Shown here: positions 1-9,204 of the stretch, in pieces
How positions within the stretch are numbered: the first letter of the stretch is position 1
How the letters are laid out: every line of letters starts with the position of its first letter
Assembly (NCBI RefSeq): GCF_019973615.1
Contig: NZ_AP024238.1
Location: forward strand, 2,356,001-2,420,000
Length of the DNA stretch: 64,000 bases
DNA from: Rhodoferax lithotrophicus
GTDB lineage: Bacteria > Pseudomonadota > Gammaproteobacteria > Burkholderiales > Burkholderiaceae_C
Direction of reading: 5' to 3'
Notes under the pieces: generated by a model
Told to the model about the DNA's origin: nothing
Seen by the model: only the letters and a program-made list of their open reading frames with translations
The model's database searches: none
Translations under genes and position numbers: made by a program

Positions 1-2
1 AA

Positions 3-500
3 TGGATTGACGAAACCGATGTCCACCAGGGCCTGAAATTTGATGGCCGTATTGCCGAAGACTTCAAACTCGCCACCGGCACTTTTGTCAGTGTGGGCCC
101 CTTGCGTGCCAAGATCATTGCCGCTGGTGCACCCTACATTCAGGATGTGGTGCTCACCGGCCTCAATTTGAAGGAAGTGGGTGCCATGGTGTTCCCGACA
201 CCAGCGGTACGGGTCTTGAGCGGCCTGCCTGATCACACCCCCATGGCGGATGTGTTGTGCAGTGCACCGGTGCTGGCGCAATTCCAGTGTGTGCTGGATG
301 AATTGGCTAAAACGGCTACCGGCAGTGCTGGTCGTATTGCCCGCATGTGCTTGTTGGCCGAGCCGCCCACCATTGACCGCAGTGAGGTCACCGACAAGGG
401 CTCGATCAACCAGCGTGCAGTGCTGGCCCACCGTGCCGAAACCGTAGCGGCGTTACATGACGACACGCTGCACACGATTCTGAAACCACTGGCTGTCTGA
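3..500 (+). CDS. fcs: Feruloyl/coumaroyl-CoA synthetase-like acyl-CoA ligase, C-terminal part (5' end outside the window)
   Basis: The reading frame is open from the first bases and ends with TGA at 498-500, so only about 165 C-terminal residues are present. An ATG at 93 lies inside the domain and is not the start. The segment has the C-terminal hinge of AMP-forming ligases (FDGR-AEDFKL-TGTFVSVGPLR), the form I know from feruloyl-CoA synthases. Such enzymes activate hydroxycinnamic acids with ATP and CoA in the cytoplasm. A thiolase follows 6 bases after the stop, then SDR, thioesterase and importer genes, which fits a beta-oxidative hydroxycinnamate route. The exact substrate (ferulate, coumarate or another phenylpropanoid) cannot be told from this fragment. 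Confidence 0.8.
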   Translation, partial: WIDETDVHQGLKFDGRIAEDFKLATGTFVSVGPLRAKIIAAGAPYIQDVVLTGLNLKEVGAMVFPTPAVRVLSGLPDHTPMADVLCSAPVLAQFQCVLDELAKTATGSAGRIARMCLLAEPPTIDRSEVTDKGSINQRAVLAHRAETVAALHDDTLHTILKPLAV

Positions 501-506
501 GGGCTC

Positions 507-1763
507 ATGAACATGGCAACTAAAGGATTCTTCAACGCTTTCAAAGACGTGTGGATGCTGGGTGGCATGCGCACCCCCATGGTGGACTACTGCGGCGCAC
601 TTGGCCACATCTCCCCGACTGACCTGGGCATCAAAGCGGCCCGTGCTGCCCTGGCGCACACGGCTGTGCCGGGCGAGCACGTCAACTCGGTGCTGACCGG
701 CAACATGGCCCCCGGCGACTTTGAGCAGTTCATGCTGCCGCGCCACATTGGCCTGTACGCCGGGGTGCCGCAAGAGGTTCCTGCACTGATGGCACAACGC
801 ATCTGCGGCACCGGCTTTGAGCTGTTTCGCCAGGCCGGGGAGCAAATTGAGAGCGGCTGTGCCGACGTGGCGCTGCTGGTCGGCACCGAGAACATGACAC
901 GCAACCCGATTGCCTCGTTCACCCACCGCACCGGCTTCAAGCTGGGTGCGCCGGTGGAGTTCAAGGACTTTTTGTGGGAATGCCTGAACGATGCTACCGC
1001 CTCGGTCAACATGATCCAGACCGCCGAGAACTTGGCCAAAAAGTACGGCATCAGCCGCGAGGAAGTCGATGCCTTTGCCTCCAATTCCTTTGCTAAAGCA
1101 GTGGCGGCGCAGGAAAGTGGTTTTCACACCGGTGAAATCACCCCAGTGATCAGCGAAAACTTTGAACTGGCGGGCTACACCACCCGCGCCATCAAGCTGC
1201 CAGGCAAGACCGCTGTGGTGGCTCAGGATACGCACGCACGCCCCTCCCCGGTGGAGGTGTTGGCCAAACTGCGCAGCATCTACCCTGGTGGTGTGCAAAC
1301 CGGTGGCAACAGCTCGGCGCTGGTCGATGCCGCCGCCGCCGCCGTGGTCGCCAGTGGAGCTTACGCCCGAGCTGAGGGCAAGCAGCCGCTGGCTCGCGTG
1401 GTGGCCGCAGCGGTGGTGGGTGTACCACCCGAGATCATGGGCATTGGCCCGGCCCCGGCGATTCGCCTGCTGCTGGAGCGCACCGGCCTGAAACTCGATG
1501 ACATTGGCCGCTTTGAGATCAACGAAGCCCAGGGTGCACAAACCCTGGCGGTGGGGCGTGAGCTGGGGCTGGACATGGACAAACTCAATGTCAACGGCGG
1601 TGCCATTGCGTTGGGTCACCCCCTGGCGGCCACCGGCGTGCGCCTGACGCTGACGCTGGCGCGTGAAATACAACGCAGCGGCCAACGCTTTGGTGTGGCC
1701 AGTGCCTGCATCGGCGGCGGTCAGGGTATTGCCCTGCTGCTGGAAAACCCGCAAGCCGTCTGA
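507..1763 (+). CDS. Thiolase (acetyl-CoA C-acyltransferase family)
   Basis: A 418-residue thiolase that would cleave a 3-ketoacyl-CoA with CoA to give acetyl-CoA and a chain two carbons shorter. The three catalytic elements are visible: nucleophilic Cys100 in the ICGTGFE segment, His371 in NGGAIALGHPLAATG, and Cys401 in SACIGGGQG. Its length is normal for the family. It starts 6 bases after the CoA ligase, so the two are probably cotranscribed. In this context the likely substrate is a 3-aryl-3-ketopropionyl-CoA, giving an aroyl-CoA for the thioesterase at 2641. That assignment is inference; the fold call is secure. Confidence 0.9.
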   Translation: MNMATKGFFNAFKDVWMLGGMRTPMVDYCGALGHISPTDLGIKAARAALAHTAVPGEHVNSVLTGNMAPGDFEQFMLPRHIGLYAGVPQEVPALMAQRICGTGFELFRQAGEQIESGCADVALLVGTENMTRNPIASFTHRTGFKLGAPVEFKDFLWECLNDATASVNMIQTAENLAKKYGISREEVDAFASNSFAKAVAAQESGFHTGEITPVISENFELAGYTTRAIKLPGKTAVVAQDTHARPSPVEVLAKLRSIYPGGVQTGGNSSALVDAAAAAVVASGAYARAEGKQPLARVVAAAVVGVPPEIMGIGPAPAIRLLLERTGLKLDDIGRFEINEAQGAQTLAVGRELGLDMDKLNVNGGAIALGHPLAATGVRLTLTLAREIQRSGQRFGVASACIGGGQGIALLLENPQAV

Positions 1764-1773
1764 AGACTCACAA

Positions 1774-1836
1774 TTTATAAGAAAAAGTGGCCTCTAGCGC
1801 TTATAAAACAAGCGCTAGTAGCTATAAAGTTAATAG
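1774..1836. repeat. Dispersed intergenic repeat, copy 1
   Basis: AT-rich element between the thiolase and SDR genes. It holds a perfect 8-bp inverted repeat, TAGCGCTT (1795-1802) and AAGCGCTA (1810-1817), flanked by TTATAA and TTAATAG. The same core words recur at 13243, 14521, 16309, 22455, 44406, 56040, 60413 and 61419. Confidence 0.7.
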
Positions 1837-1866
1837 TATTTAACCTCACACACAAGAGTATTCAAC

Positions 1867-2631
1867 ATGAACATTCAAGGACAAGCAGCGCTGGTCACCG
1901 GTGGTGGTTCCGGCTTGGGCGAAGCCACCGCCCGTGAGTTGGCCCGCCTGGGTGCCAAAGTGGCGATTCTGGACGTGAATCTGGCCAACGCCGAGAAAGT
2001 GGCTGCCGAGATTGGCGGCGTGGCCTGCCTGTGCGACGTGACCAACCCCGAGAGCGTACAAGCCGCCATGGATGCCGCCAGCGCCGCCCACGGCCCGGCG
2101 CGTATCCTGATGCAAATAGCAGGCATTGGCACCGCCAAACGCATCATCGCCCGTGACGGCTCACCGGCCCCGCTGGAAGACTTTGTGCGCGTGGTCAACG
2201 TCAACCTGATCGGCACCTACAACGTGGCCCGCCTGTTTGCCGCCGCCTGCGCGAAGTTGGAACCGATGGAAGACGGCGAGCGGGGTGCCATGGTGTTCAC
2301 CGCTTCGGTGGCCGCCTTTGATGGCCAGGTTGGCCAGCAGGCCTACAGCGCCTCCAAAGCCGGTGTGGCCGGTATGACGCTGCCGATGGCGCGTGATCTG
2401 GCGCAGCACGGTATTCGGGTCTGCACCATCGCACCGGGGCTGTTCGCCACGCCACTGATGGCCACGCTCCCCGAAACGGTGCAACAGTCGCTGGCGGCCA
2501 GCATTCCGTTTCCGCAGCGTCTGGGCAAGCCTGAAGAATTTGCCCAGCTCGCTGCGCACATCGTCAGCAACGGCCACCTCAATGGCGAGGTGATCCGCCT
2601 GGATGGCGCACTGCGCCTGGCGCCACGCTAA
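1867..2631 (+). CDS. Short-chain dehydrogenase (3-hydroxyacyl-CoA dehydrogenase type)
   Basis: A 254-residue classical SDR with the nucleotide-binding glycine motif GGGSGLGEA near residue 13 and the catalytic Tyr160-x3-Lys164 (YSASK). The PG segment after the active site (CTIAPGLFATP) is intact. It resembles type II 3-hydroxyacyl-CoA dehydrogenases and would oxidise a 3-hydroxyacyl-CoA with NAD+, the step before the thiolase upstream. A thioesterase gene starts 9 bases after its stop. The hydratase needed between ligase and dehydrogenase is not in the window and may lie to the left. Confidence 0.85.
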   Translation: MNIQGQAALVTGGGSGLGEATARELARLGAKVAILDVNLANAEKVAAEIGGVACLCDVTNPESVQAAMDAASAAHGPARILMQIAGIGTAKRIIARDGSPAPLEDFVRVVNVNLIGTYNVARLFAAACAKLEPMEDGERGAMVFTASVAAFDGQVGQQAYSASKAGVAGMTLPMARDLAQHGIRVCTIAPGLFATPLMATLPETVQQSLAASIPFPQRLGKPEEFAQLAAHIVSNGHLNGEVIRLDGALRLAPR

Positions 2632-2640
2632 AGACCGGCC

Positions 2641-3060
2641 ATGAGCAAAACTGTTATTTACGAAGTGAACGTGATGTTTGGCGACTGTGACCCGGCCGGC
2701 ATCGTTTTCTTTCCCAACTTTGCCAAGTGGATGGATGCCTCGTCGCTGAACTTTTTTATGCAGTGCGGCGTGCCACCCTGGCGTGAGCTGGTCAAAACCA
2801 CCGGCATCATCGGCACACCGCTGCTGGAGATCAACACCAAGTTCCAGCGCCCGGCCACCTATGGCGAGACGCTGCAGGTGCACACCAGCATTGAAGAGTG
2901 GCGCGACAAGGTATTCATCCACCGCCACATCATCAAGCGGGGTGACGAGTTGCTGTGTGAAGGCACCGAGGTGCGTGCCTTTTGCATGCGCCTGCCAGAC
3001 AACCCTGACCGTATCAAAGCCATTCCGGTGCCCGCCGACATCAAGGCTTTGTGTGCTTGA
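2641..3060 (+). CDS. Hotdog-fold acyl-CoA thioesterase (4-hydroxybenzoyl-CoA thioesterase type)
   Basis: A 139-residue hotdog protein. The N-terminal motif FGDCDPAGIVFFP carries Asp17, the position of the catalytic aspartate in Pseudomonas-type 4-hydroxybenzoyl-CoA thioesterase. It would hydrolyse an aroyl-CoA to the free acid and CoA in the cytoplasm. The place directly after thiolase and SDR genes suggests that it releases 4-hydroxybenzoate or vanillate, which could then feed PobA at 13314. A YbgC-like general acyl-CoA thioesterase is the alternative. Confidence 0.85.
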   Translation: MSKTVIYEVNVMFGDCDPAGIVFFPNFAKWMDASSLNFFMQCGVPPWRELVKTTGIIGTPLLEINTKFQRPATYGETLQVHTSIEEWRDKVFIHRHIIKRGDELLCEGTEVRAFCMRLPDNPDRIKAIPVPADIKALCA

Positions 3061-3128
3061 CCCTGTTTTGCTGAGCTACCCCTGTTTTCCCCGCGCTACC
3101 TGCCATAAAACCACTTGGAGACTAAACC

Positions 3129-4262
3129 ATGAAAATTTTTAAAACCCTTATCGCCACCGCTGTCACAGCCCTGGCCACCGGTGCCGCCATGGCCGAGATC
3201 ACCATCGGCATCAGTCTGCCGCTGACTGGTCCGGCCTCGGGTCTGGGTATTCCCATGGGCAAGCAGATCAAACTCTGGCCTACGGAAATCGCAGGAGAAA
3301 AGCTCAAGGTCATCGTGCTGGACGATGCCACCGACCCGACCAATGGTGTCAAGAACGCCAAACGTTTTGTGACTGAAGACAAGGCCGACATCATCATGGG
3401 TTCAGCTGCGACACCCGTGGCGATTCCCATGGCCGCTGTGGCCGCTGAAGCCGAAACCGTGCAACTGGCATTTTCACCTGCGGTACTTCCTCCCGGCAAA
3501 GATGCCTGGACCTTTCGTATGCCGCAATCCAACGATGTGATGGCCCATGCGATGGTTGCACTGATGAAAAAACAGGGTGTCAAGACGGTCGGTTTCCTGG
3601 GTTACACCGATGCCTATGGCGAAAGCTGGCTCAAGGATTTCACCACCACCGCCACCGCCAGCGGTATCAAACTGATTGCCACCGAGCGATTTGCCCGCTC
3701 GGACACCAGTGTCACAGCCCAGGCCCTGAAGCTGGTGTCAGCCAACCCGGATGCCATGTTGATCGTGGCCTCCGGCAGCGGTGCAGCCATGCCCCACATG
3801 GCGGTGGTGGACCGTGGCTACAAGGGCAAGATTTACCAGACCCACGCAGCTGCCTCGCGTGACCTGATGCGTGTGGGCGGCAAAGCGGTGGAAGGTGCCT
3901 ATGTGGTGTCTGGCCCGGCGGTGATTGCCGAGCAGTTGCCTGACAGCCATCCGTCCAAAAAGGTCTCCATGGACTTTGTGCAGCAGTACGAAAAAGCTTA
4001 CGGCCCGGCTTCACGCAACCAGTTCGCCGGGCACAGTTATGACGCGGTGCTGGTGCTGGAAAAAATTGTTCCCATGGCGCTGAAAAAAGGCAAACCCGGT
4101 ACCAAGGAATTCCGTACCGCTTTGCGTGATGCCATGGAAACCATGGGCCGCACCGTGGTGTCACATGGCGTGCTGAACTGGACGCATGACAACCACTGGG
4201 GCTACACCAACGAGACCGGTGTGATGCTCAAGGTGGTGAATGGCGACTGGAAAGTCGAGTAA
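3129..4262 (+). CDS. Periplasmic substrate-binding protein of a branched-chain/aromatic-acid ABC importer
   Basis: A 377-residue type I periplasmic binding protein of the LivJ family. It begins with a cleavable signal peptide (basic start MKIFK, hydrophobic core, ATGAAMAE cleavage region near residue 22) followed by ITIGISLPLTGPASGLG, typical of LivJ-like receptors. It heads a set of permease and ATPase genes (4356-7996). Homologous systems such as CouPSTU of Rhodopseudomonas carry hydroxycinnamates. The surrounding CoA ligase and thiolase genes make an aromatic acid a more likely ligand than an amino acid. A GGAG ribosome site lies before the ATG. Confidence 0.88.
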   Translation: MKIFKTLIATAVTALATGAAMAEITIGISLPLTGPASGLGIPMGKQIKLWPTEIAGEKLKVIVLDDATDPTNGVKNAKRFVTEDKADIIMGSAATPVAIPMAAVAAEAETVQLAFSPAVLPPGKDAWTFRMPQSNDVMAHAMVALMKKQGVKTVGFLGYTDAYGESWLKDFTTTATASGIKLIATERFARSDTSVTAQALKLVSANPDAMLIVASGSGAAMPHMAVVDRGYKGKIYQTHAAASRDLMRVGGKAVEGAYVVSGPAVIAEQLPDSHPSKKVSMDFVQQYEKAYGPASRNQFAGHSYDAVLVLEKIVPMALKKGKPGTKEFRTALRDAMETMGRTVVSHGVLNWTHDNHWGYTNETGVMLKVVNGDWKVE

Positions 4263-4355
4263 GCAGCCTCCTGCTCACACCTCTGCTTGTACGAGGTCAA
4301 AGGCTGCCCGGGAAGGGCCGCCTTTGGGGTGATTTCTATTTTTACTGGGCCCATC

Positions 4356-5393
4356 ATGGACTTCTCAATTGCCAGCATTTTGCTGCTCGATGGCATCACC
4401 AACGGGGCGGTGTACGCCCTGCTGGGTTTGGCCACGGTGCTCGTGTTCTCTGTGACGCGGGTCATCTTTATTCCGCAGGGGGAGTTTGTCGCCTATGGCG
4501 CGTTGACCCTGGCCATCTTTCAGGCTGGCAAAGTGCCCGGCACGGTCTGGATGCTGCTGATCATGGCGGTGTTGGCGGCGGTGATGGATGTGCGTTTGAG
4601 CTGGCAACACACCGGTGACGTGCGGCGCGCGCTGAAAGCCGGTTTGATCACTTTGGCCGGGCCTCTGGTGGTTTCCCTTTTATCGATCTGGGCGGCTCCA
4701 CACCAATTGCCGCTGCTGGTTCAAGCATTGTTGACGGTGGCCATCGTCACCTCGTTTGGGCCGCTGGTGTACCGGCTGGCCTTCCAGTCGCTGGCCGATG
4801 CCAGTTCGCTGGTGCTGTTGATTGTGTCGGTGGGGGTGCACTTTGCCATGACTGGCCTGGGCCTGCTGTTTTTTGGGGCAGAGGGCTTTCGCAACCCCTC
4901 GTTCTGGGATGAACGCATGGAGTTTGGTGGCTTGGCCCTTACTGGGCAGGCGCTGATCATCATGCTGACCTCTGTGGCGCTGATTGTCTTGCTGTACCAG
5001 TTTTTCAGCCGCACGCTGTACGGCAAGGCCTTGCAGGCCACGGCGGTGAACCGGCTGGGTGCACGCTTGATGGGTATCTCCACCCATGGTGCCGGGCAAG
5101 CCACCTTTGCCATGGCCGCCCTGATTGGTGCGCTGTCGGGGCTGTTGATTGGCCCAACCACCACGGTGTTTTACGACTCCGGCTTTCTGATTGGTCTCAA
5201 AGGCTTTGTGGCGGCGGTGATGGGTGGTTTGCAGAGTTATCCGCTGGCCGCGCTGGGTGCGCTGTTTGTGGGCCTGGTGGAGTCTTTTGGTTCATTCTGG
5301 GCCAGCGCGTTCAAAGAGGTGATTGTGTTCACCCTGGTGCTGCCCATTCTGCTCTGGCGCTCGGTCGCTGGCGGCCATTCCGAGGAACATTGA
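4356..5393 (+). CDS. livH: LivH-type ABC permease
   Basis: A 345-residue inner-membrane permease, with a family-typical start (ILLLDGITNGAVYALLGLATVLVFSVTRV) at ATG 4356. A frame open from 4287 adds 23 residues without membrane character and is less likely. Many hydrophobic segments are visible, and the C-terminal half has the GGLQSYPLAALGA region of LivH. About 50 residues around 100-150 form a hydrophilic stretch plus an extra membrane span, longer than in standard LivH. One base separates its stop from the next start. Confidence 0.88.
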   Translation: MDFSIASILLLDGITNGAVYALLGLATVLVFSVTRVIFIPQGEFVAYGALTLAIFQAGKVPGTVWMLLIMAVLAAVMDVRLSWQHTGDVRRALKAGLITLAGPLVVSLLSIWAAPHQLPLLVQALLTVAIVTSFGPLVYRLAFQSLADASSLVLLIVSVGVHFAMTGLGLLFFGAEGFRNPSFWDERMEFGGLALTGQALIIMLTSVALIVLLYQFFSRTLYGKALQATAVNRLGARLMGISTHGAGQATFAMAALIGALSGLLIGPTTTVFYDSGFLIGLKGFVAAVMGGLQSYPLAALGALFVGLVESFGSFWASAFKEVIVFTLVLPILLWRSVAGGHSEEH

Positions 5394-5394
5394 G

Positions 5395-7191
5395 ATGTCT
5401 TTTCCCTCCACACTTCAACACTGGGCGCACGATGCCAAGATTCAGCGCGTGCTGGTGGTGGCTTGCATGCTGTTGTATGCGGTGTCCCCCGTGCCTGATT
5501 TCTGGATTACCCAGCTCAACTACATTGCGCTCTACAGCCTGGTGATTCTGGGCCTGGTGCTGCTCACCGGTATTGGTGGACTGACCTCGTTTGGTCAGGC
5601 GGCGTTTGTCGGCATCGGGGCTTATACCAGCGCTTATCTGACCGTCCACATGGGCTGGTCACCCTGGCTGACGGTGTTTGCCGGTCTGTTCATTACCGGC
5701 ATCAGTGCGCTGGTGGTGGGCTGGATTACCTTGCGTATGTCGGGCCACTACCTGCCGCTGGCCACTATTGCCTGGGGTTTGTCGCTGTATTACCTGATGG
5801 GTAATCTGGATGCACTGGGCAAATACGACGGCATTCTGGGTGTGCCCGCGCTGACCGTTTGGGGCTGGGACATCAGCCGGGGGCGCAGCTTCTTTGTGCT
5901 GGCCTGGGGCATGGTGCTGTTGGGCGCGTTTGCGTTGCTGAATCTGATGGATTCGCGTACCGGCCGCGCCATCAAGGCCATGCGTGCGAGTACGCTGATG
6001 GCCGAAGCCATGGGCGTGGACACCTTGCGCCACAAGGTGGGCATCTTTTTGATTGCGGCGCTGTTTGCCAGTCTCTCTGGCTGGTTGTTTGCGCACTTTC
6101 AGCGCACGGTGAACCCTTCGCCGTTTGGCCTGAAGATGGGTATTGAGTACCTGTTCATGACGGTACTCGGCGGTGCCGGTTATGTCTGGGGAGCCATCAG
6201 CGGTGCAGTCATGACCAAGCTGCTGGAAGACGAGCTGCAGGTGCTGCTGCCCAAGTTGTTGGGTACCAGCGGCAGCTACGAGGTGATTGTGTTTGGCATT
6301 GTGCTGGTGCTGGTGCTGAAATATCTGCCTGACGGTGTCTGGTCACTGGTTGGGCGCTGGTTACCCAAGCCCCGTCGGGTGGAAGATTGGCACAAGGCGG
6401 CTCCTTTGCCTGAGCGTGTCAAACCGGCTCTGGGTGATCTGGTACTGGAAGTCAAGGACATTCGCAAGCAGTTTGGTGGCCTGATTGCCGTCAAAGACAT
6501 TGGCTTTTCCATCCAGGCCGGGCAGATCGTCGGCCTGATTGGTCCCAACGGCGCGGGCAAGTCCACCACCTTTAACCTGATCACCGGCGTGTTGGGCCTG
6601 ACCTCGGGTGTGGTGAAGTTTCGGGGCCAAACTATCAGCGGTTTGTCTTCGCGTGAGATTGCCCAGCGGGGTATGAGCCGCACCTTTCAGCACGTCAAGA
6701 TGATTCCTGAAATGACCGTGCTGGAAAACGTGGCGCTGGGTGCACAACTGCGCGGCAAGAAAGGTGCAATCTCCAGCATGTTGCGTCTGGATCGTGCCGA
6801 AGAACAAAGTCTACTGCGTGAAGCGGCGCGCCAACTGCAACGTATTGGCATGGGCCATGTGATGCACGAGCTGGCAGGCAACCTGGCGATGGGCCCACAG
6901 CGCCTGCTGGAAATTGCCCGCGCCCTGTGCAGCGACCCGGCCCTGCTGCTGCTGGATGAGCCCGCCGCCGGTCTGCGCCACAAGGAAAAACAAGCCCTGG
7001 CCGCCGTGCTGCGCCAGCTGCGCAGCGAGGGCATGAGCATCTTGCTGGTGGAGCACGACATGGACCTGGTGATGGACGTGACCGACCACATTGTGGTAAT
7101 GGAGTTTGGCACCCTGCTGATGCAGGGCACGCCGGAAGAAGTACAGCAAAGCCCGAAGGTACGTGCAGCGTACCTGGGCGTGGAACATTGA
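5395..7191 (+). CDS. Fused LivM permease and LivG ATPase
   Basis: A 598-residue fusion. Residues 1 to about 330 form a LivM permease (LTGIGGLTSFGQAAFVGIGAYTSAY and later membrane spans). From about 355 an ABC ATPase of the LivG type follows, with Walker A GPNGAGKST, a LAMGPQRLLEIARAL signature region in place of the usual LSGGQ, Walker B LLLLDEP and the LLVEHDM switch. The joined order gives one permease and one ATPase in a single chain. Start ATG 5395 follows the livH stop by one base; the longer frame from 5323 runs inside livH. Fusions of this kind occur in aromatic-acid importers of Burkholderiales. Confidence 0.9.
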   Translation: MSFPSTLQHWAHDAKIQRVLVVACMLLYAVSPVPDFWITQLNYIALYSLVILGLVLLTGIGGLTSFGQAAFVGIGAYTSAYLTVHMGWSPWLTVFAGLFITGISALVVGWITLRMSGHYLPLATIAWGLSLYYLMGNLDALGKYDGILGVPALTVWGWDISRGRSFFVLAWGMVLLGAFALLNLMDSRTGRAIKAMRASTLMAEAMGVDTLRHKVGIFLIAALFASLSGWLFAHFQRTVNPSPFGLKMGIEYLFMTVLGGAGYVWGAISGAVMTKLLEDELQVLLPKLLGTSGSYEVIVFGIVLVLVLKYLPDGVWSLVGRWLPKPRRVEDWHKAAPLPERVKPALGDLVLEVKDIRKQFGGLIAVKDIGFSIQAGQIVGLIGPNGAGKSTTFNLITGVLGLTSGVVKFRGQTISGLSSREIAQRGMSRTFQHVKMIPEMTVLENVALGAQLRGKKGAISSMLRLDRAEEQSLLREAARQLQRIGMGHVMHELAGNLAMGPQRLLEIARALCSDPALLLLDEPAAGLRHKEKQALAAVLRQLRSEGMSILLVEHDMDLVMDVTDHIVVMEFGTLLMQGTPEEVQQSPKVRAAYLGVEH

Positions 7192-7201
7192 AAGTCACAC
7201 C

Positions 7202-7996
7202 ATGAATCAACCTGTTTTAACCGTCAAAGGCTTGCGCGCTGGTTATGGCCGCGCCGAAGTTCTGCATGGTATTGACCTGCAAGCCCCCAAGGGCAGCGTG
7301 ATCACGGTGATTGGGCCCAATGGGGCAGGCAAATCCACCTTTCTGAATGCCTTGATGGGTGTGCTGCCCGCGCAAGGCCAGATTGAATTTGAGGGGCAGC
7401 CGATCAATGTGCTGTCGCTGGAAGAGCGTGTCATGCTGGGTATTGCCCTGGTGCCGGAAAAACGCGAGTTGTTTGGCAGCATGAGTGTGGAAGACAACCT
7501 GGTACTGGGGGCGTTTCGTCAGGTGCGACTGAACAACCCCAAGTGGCGTGATCAACTGGACGTGGTCTACCAGCTTTTCCCACGCCTGCAAGAGCGTTGC
7601 AAACAGGCCTCGGGGACTTTGTCGGGTGGGGAGCGTCAGATGCTGGCGGTGGGCCGGGCCATGATGTCGCGCCCCACGCTGCTGATGCTGGACGAACCCA
7701 GTCTGGGTCTGGCCCCGCTGGTGGTGAAGGAGATTTTTCGCACCATTGATGCCTTGCGCCAAACCGGCGTGACTACCTTGCTGGTCGAGCAAAACGCCCG
7801 TGCGGCACTGGAGACGGCCGACTACGGCTACGTGCTGGAAATGGGTGAAATCGCATTGAGTGGCCCGGCCAAGGATCTGGCCACCGATCCGCGTGTGATC
7901 GATACCTACCTGGGCGCGGCGCGCAAAAAAAACACCGGTGGCGATGGAGCCCCTACCCATTTCAGCAGCCAGAAGACAGGCACATCCTCCGAATGA
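7202..7996 (+). CDS. livF: LivF-type ABC ATPase
   Basis: A 264-residue ATPase with Walker A GPNGAGKST, signature LSGGERQML, Walker B LLMLDEPSLGLAP and the LLVEQNA switch histidine region replaced as usual in LivF. Start ATG 7202 is 10 bases after the livMG stop. The last 20 residues (GDGAPTHFSSQ region) are an unusual hydrophilic tail. With the receptor, LivH and LivMG it completes one importer, energising uptake at the inner membrane. Confidence 0.9.
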   Translation: MNQPVLTVKGLRAGYGRAEVLHGIDLQAPKGSVITVIGPNGAGKSTFLNALMGVLPAQGQIEFEGQPINVLSLEERVMLGIALVPEKRELFGSMSVEDNLVLGAFRQVRLNNPKWRDQLDVVYQLFPRLQERCKQASGTLSGGERQMLAVGRAMMSRPTLLMLDEPSLGLAPLVVKEIFRTIDALRQTGVTTLLVEQNARAALETADYGYVLEMGEIALSGPAKDLATDPRVIDTYLGAARKKNTGGDGAPTHFSSQKTGTSSE

Positions 7997-8087
7997 CACG
8001 AATCCGCTGAAAGATTCAGTTGCTCAATACAACAGATTTCAAAGACTGTGCACCGTCAATAACGATGACTTTTACCTTGGAGACACC

Positions 8088-9188
8088 ATGAAAATTGCAA
8101 ACTTAGTTACCTTAACCGGACTGGTCTTTACCAGTGCTGTTTATGCGCAGAGCGCCACCATCTACGGCATGATGGACGTTGGCATTGAGTCCCTGAACAA
8201 TGTTGCCGCTGCGGGTGGCAGCCTCACGCGTATGCCGTCCAACACCGGCATCATTCCATCGCGCCTGGGCTTTCGTGGCAAGGAAGACCTGGGGGGTGGC
8301 TTGAGCGCCATCTACACACTGGAGATGGGCTTTGCACCAGACACCGGCGCGTCAGGGCAGGGCGGTCGCCTGTTTGGTCGCCAGTCCACCGTGGGTTTCA
8401 GTGGTGATTGGGGTGCGGTCACGCTGGGGCGCCAATGGACCATGTTGTTCTGGTCTGTTCTGGATTCGGACATTGTTGGCCCTGCGGTCTATGGTATTGG
8501 TTCTTTGGACAACTACATTCCCAACTCACGTATTGACAACTCGATTGCATACAAAGGCAAGTTTGGCAATGTCACGGTGGGCGGCACCTACAGTTTGGGC
8601 CGTGATACCGTGACTGGGGGCAACCCTGCGGCGACCGGTTGTGCCGGTGAAAACGGTGCCGATGCGCAGGCTTGCCGTGAATGGTCGGCCATGGTCAAGT
8701 ACGACACCCCAAGCTGGGGCGCTGCTTTGGCCTATGACGCGATCAATGGTGGTGCAGGCTCCTGGGCTGCGGCAAACCTGACCACCAGTGCCCAAACCGA
8801 TGGCCGTTTGATGGTGAATGGTTATATGAAGTTGTCCAGCATGAAAGTGGCGGCAGGCCTGATTCGTCGCAACAACGATGGCAGTGTGATCAAACCCAAG
8901 AGCGATCTTTGGTACTTTGGTGCGTCCTACCCACTCACGGCGGCCTGGACGCTCGACGGCACCTATGCCAAGTTGAGCTACAAGGATGTCAGTAACTACG
9001 ATGCCAGCTTGCTGGCAGTGCGTGCGCTGTACAAAATGTCCAAGCACACCACTCTTTATGCCCAGATGGGTTCGATCCAGAACGACAGTCTGTCGGCCGT
9101 GTCCGTCAGTGGTGGCGCAGCAGGTAGCAATCCAGTGGCGGGTGGAAGCCAGACGGGCATGATGTTCGGCGTGAACCACACATTCTGA
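8088..9188 (+). CDS. Gram-negative trimeric porin
   Basis: A 366-residue outer-membrane porin of the betaproteobacterial Omp32 type: signal peptide ending at VYAQS, the start SATIYGMMDVGIE, alternating beta strands with the FRGKEDLGGGLSAIYTLEMGF and RQSTVGFSGDWGAVTLGRQ elements, and a C-terminal Phe (GVNHTF). ATG 8088 has a TTGGAG ribosome site 6 bases upstream; the frame open from 7938 overlaps livF and lacks the signal at its start. Its place between importer and acyl-CoA dehydrogenase suggests outer-membrane entry for the same aromatic acids. Confidence 0.92.
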   Translation: MKIANLVTLTGLVFTSAVYAQSATIYGMMDVGIESLNNVAAAGGSLTRMPSNTGIIPSRLGFRGKEDLGGGLSAIYTLEMGFAPDTGASGQGGRLFGRQSTVGFSGDWGAVTLGRQWTMLFWSVLDSDIVGPAVYGIGSLDNYIPNSRIDNSIAYKGKFGNVTVGGTYSLGRDTVTGGNPAATGCAGENGADAQACREWSAMVKYDTPSWGAALAYDAINGGAGSWAAANLTTSAQTDGRLMVNGYMKLSSMKVAAGLIRRNNDGSVIKPKSDLWYFGASYPLTAAWTLDGTYAKLSYKDVSNYDASLLAVRALYKMSKHTTLYAQMGSIQNDSLSAVSVSGGAAGSNPVAGGSQTGMMFGVNHTF

Positions 9189-9204
9189 GCACAAGGCGTT
9201 TGAC

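Noticed and set aside
453..1754. Long minus-strand open frame (433 codons)
   Set aside because: It lies wholly over the thiolase gene, is rich in His, Gln and Arg, and has no domain; it is a shadow of high-GC coding.
7938..8087. Extended start of the porin
   Set aside because: Would put 50 residues before the signal peptide and overlap livF; ATG 8088 has a good ribosome site.
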